This document shows positions 34,785 to 41,853 of a stretch of 54,333 bases of DNA, in pieces. A model generated the notes under the pieces. That model was given only the letters and a program-made list of their open reading frames with translations, was not told the origin of the DNA and ran no database searches. Location of the stretch: positions 1 through 54,333 of the forward strand of contig SHYW01000021.1 of assembly GCA_009692615.1 (NCBI GenBank), read 5' to 3'. A program made the translations under genes and the position numbers. Every line of letters starts with the position of its first letter. Position 1 is the stretch's first letter. Source of the stretch: Deltaproteobacteria bacterium. Lineage in GTDB: Bacteria > Desulfobacterota > Binatia > UBA9968.

Positions 34785-35357
34785 ATGGCAACGATAACAT
34801 TACAGATGCCCGCACTACCCGAGCCGGTCCGAGTTGTTCTCAAACCCGCGACCACCGCGTTGTTGATTTTCGATGTCGTCGATCCGATTTGCGCAAAACA
34901 ACCGATTTGCACCGAAGTAATGGTTCCGGCGATTGTCTCGCTGCTGAAGCGGGCGAGAAATGCCGGCGTGCTCGTCTTGTACTCGACTCGCGCTCCCAAC
35001 GTTTCCAAATGGCTGCCTGAGGTTGCTCCCGCTCCGGGCGAACCGATCGTTGAGTCCATTGGACAGGACAGATTCTACAACACAGACCTAGACAAGATGT
35101 TGAAGGCCAAGGGGATTGCGACCGTGATCCTTACCGGCTGGAAGGTCAGCGGCTCGGTGGTCTATACGTCGGTCGGAGCGACGCTGCGAGGTTACACCGT
35201 CGTGGTGCCCACGGATGCCAGCTTAGCCGCAACCGACTACGAGGTGGCAATCGGCCAATTCCAAATACTGAATCAAAATAGCGCCAACGCCGACAACCAG
35301 CCGTTGAAGCCGAACGCCTCGACCTTGAGCCGTACGGATATGATCACGTTTCAGTAA
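34785..35357 (+). CDS. Isochorismatase-like hydrolase with Ser in place of the catalytic Cys
   Basis: A 190-residue protein of the isochorismatase/cysteine-hydrolase fold. Asp30 (LLIFDVVD) is the conserved acidic residue. The block LTGWKVSGSVVYTSVGA is the active-site loop, but position 124, normally Cys in TGxxTxxCV, is Ser. Amidase-type activity is therefore unlikely, while isochorismatase- or binding-type function remains possible. The ATG follows atggaggaacgat. The last 165 bp of the conserved part are repeated downstream (36215-36379) around an inserted two-gene module. The C-terminal DMITFQ after the repeat end differs from the copy, suggesting this gene's tail was altered by the insertion. 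Confidence 0.88.
   Translation: MATITLQMPALPEPVRVVLKPATTALLIFDVVDPICAKQPICTEVMVPAIVSLLKRARNAGVLVLYSTRAPNVSKWLPEVAPAPGEPIVESIGQDRFYNTDLDKMLKAKGIATVILTGWKVSGSVVYTSVGATLRGYTVVVPTDASLAATDYEVAIGQFQILNQNSANADNQPLKPNASTLSRTDMITFQ
35173..35337 (+). repeat. Direct repeat, copy 1 (isochorismatase 3' end)
   Basis: This stretch of 165 bp matches 36215-36379 at a constant offset of 1042 bp without gaps. By my reading 12 bases differ: nine are silent third-position or Leu changes, and two codons change the residue (Arg to His, Gln to Glu). It flanks the small-gene module on its left. Confidence 0.9.
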
Positions 35358-35509
35358 ACCGGCTAGTGCGATGAGAGTTCGTACTTTGGTTAACTCGCTT
35401 AGAGACCCTCGCATTCATAAATACTTCACTGATCTTAGCCATAACGTTTTGGGTGAGAGACCCGGTCCGCCGCGTCCTTTCAACCCGAAGGTTAGCCGTT
35501 CTCTCGGCT

Positions 35510-35737
35510 TTAACGTGTAGGAGCTGAAAGGGCACGCTCCACCTCACGTGGAAGCGTCAGCGGGACGAAACAATCTGCGGGATAGAGGTAGTCCTCGCCG
35601 GACTCGTCAATAACCCTGATGTGCTTATCCTTGGCAGCGCGCGCATCGGGAAGAATTTGGTAAATCTTCCTGATCTCTAGATCTTCAGCCCCTTCGTTCC
35701 GAACGCAGATCGCAAACTGTTTTTTCTGGTGCTTCAT
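35510..35737 (-). CDS. Small conserved protein of unknown function, second gene of a two-gene module
   Basis: A 75-residue hydrophilic protein. Its sequence style (KQFAICVRNEGAEDLEIRK, HIRVIDESGEDYLYPADCF, REVERAL) looks like a genuine compact beta-rich domain, and I have the impression that similar small proteins recur beside the next gene in other genomes; this cannot be checked here. The start is at 35737, five bases after the stop of the upstream gene at 35743. No toxin or antitoxin family is recognised. It lies inside the insertion flanked by isochorismatase repeats. Confidence 0.7.
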   Translation of the reverse strand: MKHQKKQFAICVRNEGAEDLEIRKIYQILPDARAAKDKHIRVIDESGEDYLYPADCFVPLTLPREVERALSAPTR

Positions 35738-35742
35738 ATGTC

Positions 35743-35976
35743 CTAATCCAAGAATTGCTTAATCTTAAATTTCACTTTCCCGATCCCGTGGGCTTCGTAC
35801 CAGTGTATCTCAGCTCGATGCACGGCGCCACTTCTCAGGCGAACAGTGGCTGATCCCTTCAGTTTTCGCCAACGACCAGTGCCGTAGCGTTTACGAAGTC
35901 GCGCAATATCGCGAATCGATGTTCCAATGGCGATGGGCTCGATACTCTCGATCTCTCCGATGATCTCGAAGTACAT
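35743..35976 (-). CDS. Small conserved protein of unknown function, first gene of a two-gene module
   Basis: A 77-residue basic protein starting MYFEIIGEIESIEPIAIG, with RKRYGTGRWRKLKGSATVRL and ending RAEIHWYEAHGIGKVKFKIK. The positive patch suggests nucleic-acid or ribosome contact, but no domain is recognised. It is followed after five bases by the second small gene, so the two are surely co-transcribed. The arrangement, small size and placement in a mobile-looking insertion resemble toxin-antitoxin or accessory modules, without direct evidence. Base composition is more AT-rich than the neighbours. Confidence 0.7.
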   Translation of the reverse strand: MYFEIIGEIESIEPIAIGTSIRDIARLRKRYGTGRWRKLKGSATVRLRSGAVHRAEIHWYEAHGIGKVKFKIKQFLD

Positions 35977-36206
35977 GCGTTTTCATATGCCACAAAACCG
36001 GGCAAACGGCGAACCGGGCAGCAGAGTAACCGGACGGAGCGCCGTCGAGCCCGGCGCATAGTTAACGATGCAACCGGCGGTGGACGGCGGTTGCGGACTG
36101 CGGCGATAGTTTGCCTACGATTGGCACATCAGCATGCGGCTTCAGAGTAACTTTTGGCTGGCGCCAGGCACGCACGCGTCAAGAAAAAACTCAGAACCCC
36201 CTTTCC
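35977..36206. other. Promoter-side region of the small-gene module
   Basis: It holds aaccgggca repeats (about 35996-36022) and a hairpin gcaaccg / cggttgc at 36070-36094. No coding sequence is supported. I see no attC-like core site. Confidence 0.45.
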
Positions 36207-36384
36207 CCGACCGCTCGGAGCGACGCTGCACGGTTACACCGTCGTGGTGCCCACGGATGCCAGCTTAGCCGCAACCGACTACGAAGTGGCCATCGGCCAA
36301 TTCCAAATATTGAATCAGAACAGCGCGAATGCAGATAACGAGCCGTTGAAGCCGAACGCCTCGACCTTGAGCCGTACGGTATAA
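36207..36384 (+). pseudogene. Isolated 3' fragment of an isochorismatase gene
   Basis: Bases 36215-36379 repeat the 3' part of the gene at 34785, from GATLxGYTVVVPTDAS to NASTLSRT, then end with Val and TAA. Only about 55 codons are present, so it is not functional as an enzyme. Because most differences are synonymous, this fragment comes from a copy that evolved as a working gene, not from a pseudogene drifting for long. Confidence 0.9.
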
Positions 36385-36521
36385 ATCGCGCGCTACGGCA
36401 TAACTACTACGCGACAATGACTTGTTCCACCGTCGCAACAAACTTTGACTTAGCCAATGCCAAATGTCATCGTGAACCAAGCCGCTAAGACGCCTACACT
36501 CAAGTAGAGAAGCACAGAATC

Positions 36522-38399
36522 GTGATCGCCGCTAAACTCAAACAATTATCGCTACGACTCGGCCTGGTGTTCGGACTCTACACGGTGTCCCGATTACTCT
36601 TTCTCCTTTTCAACTATACTTTGTTTCACCAGTCGGACATCAACCACGTAGTCACCGCGTTCCTCATCGGCGCGCGCTACGACATCGCGGCGATCTGCCG
36701 CACCAACGCGATTTTTATCGTGTTGTCGATGCTGCCGTTCCTCTGGGTTGAAAAGCGCGGCTACCAAACGTTTCTCAAGTGGCTGTTGGTGATTTCCAAC
36801 TTGCCGTTTCTGATTCTCAACGTCGTCGACTACGAATACCATAAGTTCACCGGCCAACGCGCGTCGTTAAGTCTGCTCGACATGGGCAACGACATCTCTA
36901 ATCAAATCGGCCAGCTGTCGTTTCACTATTGGTATCTCACCGCGATCAGCATCTTGGTCGGCCTCGCGCTTTGGTATTTGCAACCGGCGCGGCCCATCGT
37001 CACGAATTCGTCGGACGCTTTTTCGCGAGCTAAAAGTTGGCTGATCTTAGTGCTCGTGCTTACGGTCGCCGTCATCGGCGGGCGTGGCGGCTGGCAGCGA
37101 CGCCGGCTCACCACGGCGCTGGCCCAGGTCGGCGACAAAGACAACTTGTCGCAACTGGCGCTCAACTCCACCTACACGTTCATCAACAGCCAGCGCAAAT
37201 GCGACACCGGCAGTTCGACCAAGGTTCACTACTTCGCCAACGATGAAGAACTTAGAAAACAATTTCCTAAAGCAAATTTTCTACCGCGCCGATCGGAGCG
37301 AGCGGCGCAAGTCTATGACAATGTCGTGATCATTATCGTCGAAAGTTTATCCGCTGAATTCACCGGCACCGGCATCTCCGGTCGAAGCTTTACACCATTT
37401 TTAGATTCCCTAGCGCAGCGCGGTGTGTACTTTCGCAACGGCTTCGCCGACGGCCGACGCTCCATCGACGCGCCGCCGTCGATCCTCGCCGGCTTGCCCC
37501 ATCTCAAGGACGAAACTTTTTTCTGCACCCAGTCCAAGCGGCTGCACGGCCTCGGTTCGATATTAAAGGAGCAAGGCTACAACACCAGTTTTTTTCACGG
37601 CGGCAAGAACGGCACCATGTCCTTCGATACCTTCTCGCTGCGCATGGGCTTCGATACTTACTACGGCCTCAACGAGTATCCCAAACCGCAAGACTCGGAC
37701 GGCATCTGGGGCATCTATGACGAACCCTTCATGCAGCACTTCGCCCAGCAATTGGCGCAGCGCCGCCAGCCGTTCGCTAGCGCGCTGTTCACGCTGAGCA
37801 CCCACAACCCGTACAAAGTGCCGGATAAATACGCCGACGTTCTGCCCACCGGCGATCAGCCGATTCTGCAAACCGTCGCCTACTTCGATCTGGCGCTAAA
37901 AAACTTTTTTGCCACCGCCGAAAAAATGGACTGGTACAAAAATACGCTCTTCATTGTCACCGGCGATCACATCGGCCCGCCGAAATCCATCATGCCGCGC
38001 ATGATCGATAGCTACCGCGTGCCCATTGTGTTTTTTCATCCGAGCCGACAGCTGCCGCCGGTGCGCCGCGACCGCATCGTTCAACACGTCGATATCGCGC
38101 CGAGCATTTTAGATTACCTAGGGATCGTGACCAGCAAGCAGCTGCCCTTCGGCCACACGATTTTCGACACCGCCTACGAAGGATTGGCGCTGGGCCAGAA
38201 GGGCGGTAATTATTGGATCGCCGACAAAAATTATTATTTAGAATTTCGCCTCGGCGCGCCGAGCCAACTCTTCGCCCAAGCGCAACTCGACACACCGGTC
38301 AGCGACAAACCGGAGATCCAAGCCCAGCTCGAAAACAAACTCAAAGCCTACATTCAGTGGTTCAACAACGGCTTGGCGGAAGACAAGTTGTATCGCTGA
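36522..38399 (+). CDS. LtaS-like membrane sulfatase (phosphoglycerol/phosphoethanolamine transferase family)
   Basis: A 625-residue inner-membrane protein with a GTG start. About five membrane segments lie in residues 10-200, followed by an extracytoplasmic sulfatase-fold domain (~240-610). The domain shows VIIIVESLSAEF (metal Glu), the nucleophile region GRRSIDAPPSILAGLP with Ser where LtaS has Thr, SFFHGGKNGTMSFD, FTLSTHNPY, and FIVTGDHIGPP (metal Asp-His). Such proteins transfer glycerol-phosphate or similar groups to glycans (LtaS, MdoB/OpgB). In a Gram-negative cell, modification of periplasmic glucans or envelope glycans is the likely role. No partner genes are adjacent. Confidence 0.9.
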   Translation: MIAAKLKQLSLRLGLVFGLYTVSRLLFLLFNYTLFHQSDINHVVTAFLIGARYDIAAICRTNAIFIVLSMLPFLWVEKRGYQTFLKWLLVISNLPFLILNVVDYEYHKFTGQRASLSLLDMGNDISNQIGQLSFHYWYLTAISILVGLALWYLQPARPIVTNSSDAFSRAKSWLILVLVLTVAVIGGRGGWQRRRLTTALAQVGDKDNLSQLALNSTYTFINSQRKCDTGSSTKVHYFANDEELRKQFPKANFLPRRSERAAQVYDNVVIIIVESLSAEFTGTGISGRSFTPFLDSLAQRGVYFRNGFADGRRSIDAPPSILAGLPHLKDETFFCTQSKRLHGLGSILKEQGYNTSFFHGGKNGTMSFDTFSLRMGFDTYYGLNEYPKPQDSDGIWGIYDEPFMQHFAQQLAQRRQPFASALFTLSTHNPYKVPDKYADVLPTGDQPILQTVAYFDLALKNFFATAEKMDWYKNTLFIVTGDHIGPPKSIMPRMIDSYRVPIVFFHPSRQLPPVRRDRIVQHVDIAPSILDYLGIVTSKQLPFGHTIFDTAYEGLALGQKGGNYWIADKNYYLEFRLGAPSQLFAQAQLDTPVSDKPEIQAQLENKLKAYIQWFNNGLAEDKLYR

Positions 38400-38454
38400 T
38401 GGCTAGTGTCATGGCGCCGCAGTAAACTGATCCAATCCAAGCATCGGTTCCGGT

Positions 38455-38550
38455 GATCCCCCCTTTAAAAAAGGAGGGACGAGGGGGGATTTTCTTATGC
38501 GCGCGGAACATAAATCCCCCTCAGTCCCCCTTTTCCAAAGGGGGAAGTTC
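38455..38550. repeat. CCCCCTTT...AAAGGGGG repeat pair
   Basis: gatccccccctttaaaaaag and gagggacgaggggggatttt are followed about 25 bp later by the inverted aaatccccctcagtccccct and tttccaaagggggaa. It lies between convergent genes and may end transcription from both. Confidence 0.75.
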
Positions 38551-38624
38551 GAAGCCCATTCGAAAATGTGATGGTGAAACAGGGCGGTAATTGGGTGCCA
38601 TGTGGACGAAATGAACGCGACAGT

Positions 38625-39599
38625 TCAACCCCGCACAAGCACATCAGGATTGGCAACATGAATCGGCTTGCCGGCGGCATACGCCAAGATTTGCTCGACC
38701 GCCAAACCGTAGTGAATCTCGTAGGTCTCGGCGGTGACGAAGCCGAGATGCGGCGTGCAAATCGCATTGTCTAGTTTGAGCAGCGGATGATTGCCGTCGA
38801 AGATCGGCTCGTCTTCGTAGACATCGACGGCGGCAAATCCCGGCCGGCCCGCTTTCAGAGCTTGAACCAATGCGCCGTCTTCAATCAGTTTGGCGCGGCT
38901 GGTGTTAACCAACAACGCGCTCGGTTTCATGCGCGCCAAATCCGCCCGCGTGATGATGCCGCGGGTCTCGCGCACCATCGGCAAGTGTAAACTTAAAATA
39001 TCCGACTCAGCAAAAAATTCTTCCCGGCCGATAGCAACGTCGTAGCCGGCAAGCCGTGCCCGCTCTAACGACGCGCCGCGGCCGAAGCAGAGAATCCGCG
39101 CGCCGAAAGCTTTACCGATATTGGCGACGATGGAACCGATACCGCCCAGCGCGTAAACCCCCAAGGTCTTGCCAAAAATGTCGACTCCCAACGTCGTCTG
39201 CCAGCGTCCGGCGCGCAGCTCGTGCACTTCCTGCGGCACATGACGCAGCGCCGCGAGAATCAACGCCCAAGTTAGTTCAGCGGTCGAGTGCGGCCGCCCC
39301 TTGCCGCCGGCGCAAACCATCACGCCGCGTTCGCTGCAAGCTTTGAGATCGATATGCGCGGTCACTCTTCCCGTCTGGCTGATCAAGCGCAAATTCGGCA
39401 GCGCCTCAAGCAACGGCCGGCGCAGCCACGAACGCTGCTGCGTCAACACGACACATTCGGCGTCGTAGAGCCGCTCGGCGAGCTTAGCCGGATCTTTCAC
39501 CGTGTCGGTGAAAATTTTTATCTCATGACCCGCGAGCTGGGCGAAACATGACATGCGCCGGAAGGCGTCCTGATAGTCGTCGATTACGGTGATTTTCAT
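38625..39599 (-). CDS. D-isomer-specific 2-hydroxyacid dehydrogenase family protein
   Basis: A 324-residue NAD-dependent dehydrogenase. The nucleotide-binding fold shows GVYALGGIGSIVANIGKAFGA. Catalytic residues fit the family: Arg in VNTSRAKLIEDGAL, Glu in VDVYEDEP and His in CTPHLGF. It begins MKITVIDDYQDAFRRM, typical of a subgroup widespread in soil proteobacteria. The substrate (hydroxypyruvate, phosphonate or other 2-oxoacid) cannot be determined. The gene stands alone, with CCCCTAC and CTTTGCG repeats upstream. Confidence 0.92.
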   Translation of the reverse strand: MKITVIDDYQDAFRRMSCFAQLAGHEIKIFTDTVKDPAKLAERLYDAECVVLTQQRSWLRRPLLEALPNLRLISQTGRVTAHIDLKACSERGVMVCAGGKGRPHSTAELTWALILAALRHVPQEVHELRAGRWQTTLGVDIFGKTLGVYALGGIGSIVANIGKAFGARILCFGRGASLERARLAGYDVAIGREEFFAESDILSLHLPMVRETRGIITRADLARMKPSALLVNTSRAKLIEDGALVQALKAGRPGFAAVDVYEDEPIFDGNHPLLKLDNAICTPHLGFVTAETYEIHYGLAVEQILAYAAGKPIHVANPDVLVRG

Positions 39600-39610
39600 T
39601 GCTGCGAGGC

Positions 39611-39745
39611 GGGCGGGCGCGATGAATCGCGCCCCTACGGTTGGACTTCTTCTTGGTTTTTTTTGCGTCTTTTACGCTTTTGCGGTTAATGCTCCGAATC
39701 CGAATTTCTTCTAATTTTGTGAACTTTGTGCTCTTTGTGGTTAAC
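39611..39745. repeat. CCCCTAC palindrome (GCGCGAT stem) and CTTTGTG-type repeat
   Basis: gggcgcgat-ga-atcgcgccc at 39615-39634 is followed by ctacgg. Then come gcgtcttttacgcttttgcgg, ctccgaatccgaat and ctttgtgctctttgtgg, members of the CTTTGCG family. Confidence 0.7.
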
Positions 39746-40216
39746 TCATTCTTCTTCGCCGAGCATGGTGCCTCGGCAGCGCTTGGCGCCACACAAACAA
39801 GCATGCTCGCGCTTGGCTTTCTTGGTGTGCTTCTCGCCGATTTGTAGATTGTAATCGTAAGCAAGCTCTTCGCCGGGACGGATATCGCGCCGCGCTTCGA
39901 TAAACACCCGATGATTTTTTTCCTCGATCTCGCAGTTGGGCGCGCAGCAGTGGTTGATCCAGCGCGCCGAATTACCGCCGCGGGTCGCATCGATCACCAA
40001 CTCATCGTCCACCGAAAACAGCATGGTGTGCGACGAGTTCTCGTGCAGCCGGCCGAAACGCCGGTCCGCCTCTTTGTCGGTGATCAGCTTGCCCTTATAC
40101 TCGAGAATCCGCGTGCCCTTCGTGATCGGCCGCAAGGCGAATACGCCCCGGCCATGGATCGGCGAGTTGCGCACGACGATTCGCCGTCGAACTTTTTTGC
40201 TATTGGCTTTTTTCAT
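39746..40216 (-). CDS. SET-domain protein (probable protein-lysine methyltransferase)
   Basis: A 156-residue protein that is almost entirely a SET domain. SAM and substrate motifs are present: GRGVFALRPITKGTRILEY (15-40 region), SARWINHCCAPNCE (about 83-96, the NHS/C pseudoknot motif) and GEELAYDYNL (115-124). A post-SET-like cysteine cluster follows (Cys140, Cys142, Cys147 with CLCGAKRCRG). The N-terminus is lysine-rich. SET proteins in bacteria methylate ribosomal or DNA-binding proteins or, in pathogens, host proteins. The target here is unknown. It lies 28 bp after the HpaB-like gene on the same strand. Confidence 0.92.
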   Translation of the reverse strand: MKKANSKKVRRRIVVRNSPIHGRGVFALRPITKGTRILEYKGKLITDKEADRRFGRLHENSSHTMLFSVDDELVIDATRGGNSARWINHCCAPNCEIEEKNHRVFIEARRDIRPGEELAYDYNLQIGEKHTKKAKREHACLCGAKRCRGTMLGEEE

Positions 40217-40244
40217 AATCCTAATTTTTGACTCGAATCCCCGG

Positions 40245-41675
40245 TTAATCCTTGTCCATCGCTTTGACGAATTGCATCATGCGCTCGGCCGGCGCTTTGT
40301 CTTGATATTGGCCGTAGAGCCGTTGGCGCATGCGGTCGACTTCGCCGCTTTGCAATCTCTCATAGAGTTGGCTGCGCTTGCCGAAGGGTGTCATCACCAT
40401 GTCCGCCGCCACCGCCATCAAGCGCAGATGCTCTTTGGTATCCGGCGCGCCACCGCGAAAGTAGCGTTCGACGAAGGGGCCGAGATCGGCGTTTTTCAAA
40501 TCCGACGCGCCGCCGCTGAGCATCAGCGTGCTGGTCAAAAGATTTTCCATGGTGCGCTCGGCGCGGTCCGAGGCTTCGATGCTGTGCACCCGATAGGCCG
40601 GACTCAACTGCGGCGCCCAGGTACCGCCGCCGGCGCGATAACCGCGCGACTCGCCGACTTGAATGCACGAGCGCAGAATCTCGATGTCTTGAATCAGGCT
40701 TGCCAGAAGAATTTGCGATGGCGCGCTGGTATTGCGCTTGGCGTATTGGGTGAGAATTTGCGCCACGCCGAGAAACGCTTCGAGCTTGGTGACCAGGCGC
40801 AGCATCGTCGAATACTGTCCCCAAGTGTGAATGTAGTTGATGCCGGCGAGCAGCTTAGGATCTTTGTAAACGAACACGTGATCCCACGGCACAACCACGT
40901 CGTCGAAAATCAACGCCGCGTCGACTTCGTCGAAGCGCGTGGTCAGCGGCTGGCGCTCGGGATCGGCATGTTCCGCGTAAAGATCGCGGCAGAGAATTTT
41001 TAAACCCTTGGTGTTCATCGGGATCGCGAAGGCGATGGCGTAATCCTGCTCGTCCGGCTCCCGCGGCCGGTTCGGATAGACGATCACCTCATCGGCGATC
41101 GGCGCCAACGTCGCCAGCGTGCGCAAGCCGCGCACCACCGGACCTTCTTTAGTCTCGCCGACGATGTGCAGAATCAGATCGGGATCTTCCTGCTTGCCCA
41201 CCGGCTTGGTGCGGTCGTAGTATTGATCGGTGAGCGCGTGGGTCAAACAAAGATCGTTGCGGCTGACATAGCGATGATAAGCGCGCGCGTTGTCGGCCCA
41301 CTGTTTGCTGCTCTTCTCGATCAGATGCGTCCAATCTAAAAGACCGACGATCAGTTCGGCGACGAACTCAGGATAGCGTCCCATCTGGCCGAAGGTCTGT
41401 TGCGCCCAGAACTCGATATTGCGCCGCTTGCGCAGCAGTTCGTCATGATTTTTCGGCGGCAGGTAGCTATAGGAAATCCGCTCACCTTCGTACTCACAAG
41501 TCATGACATCGCGATACTCAGCCGTGTGCTGCTTGTCGTACATATCGGCGAGCGTCTTGATCGTGCCGGTGAATCCCGAATGCACGGTAACATCGTCGAT
41601 GCGCTTGCCGCCATGCCAAACTTCCCGGCCGTCGCGCAGCGCCTTGATATAATCCGCCCCTCTTCTAATGGGCAT
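40245..41675 (-). CDS. 4-hydroxyphenylacetate 3-monooxygenase family oxygenase (HpaB-like)
   Basis: A 476-residue FADH2-dependent monooxygenase of the acyl-CoA-dehydrogenase fold. Family sections include RRGADYIKALRDGREVW at the N-terminus, the loop FDEVDAALIFDDVVVPWDHVFVY, and the C-terminal helical domain with AVAADMVMTPFGKRSQLYERL. GGAGG precedes the ATG. HpaB enzymes hydroxylate phenols next to an existing hydroxyl; others act on chlorophenols or as 4-hydroxybutyryl-CoA dehydratase relatives. The [4Fe-4S] cysteines of the dehydratase are not evident. No HpaC flavin reductase lies next to it. It fits the aromatic-catabolism theme. Confidence 0.9.
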   Translation of the reverse strand: MPIRRGADYIKALRDGREVWHGGKRIDDVTVHSGFTGTIKTLADMYDKQHTAEYRDVMTCEYEGERISYSYLPPKNHDELLRKRRNIEFWAQQTFGQMGRYPEFVAELIVGLLDWTHLIEKSSKQWADNARAYHRYVSRNDLCLTHALTDQYYDRTKPVGKQEDPDLILHIVGETKEGPVVRGLRTLATLAPIADEVIVYPNRPREPDEQDYAIAFAIPMNTKGLKILCRDLYAEHADPERQPLTTRFDEVDAALIFDDVVVPWDHVFVYKDPKLLAGINYIHTWGQYSTMLRLVTKLEAFLGVAQILTQYAKRNTSAPSQILLASLIQDIEILRSCIQVGESRGYRAGGGTWAPQLSPAYRVHSIEASDRAERTMENLLTSTLMLSGGASDLKNADLGPFVERYFRGGAPDTKEHLRLMAVAADMVMTPFGKRSQLYERLQSGEVDRMRQRLYGQYQDKAPAERMMQFVKAMDKD

Positions 41676-41853
41676 GAGAACTAACCTCCAATTCCATTCC
41701 GCGGTTTTTGCCGAACGCCAAACCGCTCACTATTCATATCAAATGCGCGCCAATTATCCACGCTTATGTCGCCGCGCAAACAACATTCGAAACTGCCAAC
41801 CCAAGCTTGACAGCCAATGACCTCAGTGACAGTTTCCAAAGCTGGAGGCGCCC

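Noticed and set aside
35977-36206. Integron attC site next to the small-gene module
   Set aside because: gttaac and a short hairpin are present, but the required paired R/L core sites do not fit, and there is no integrase.
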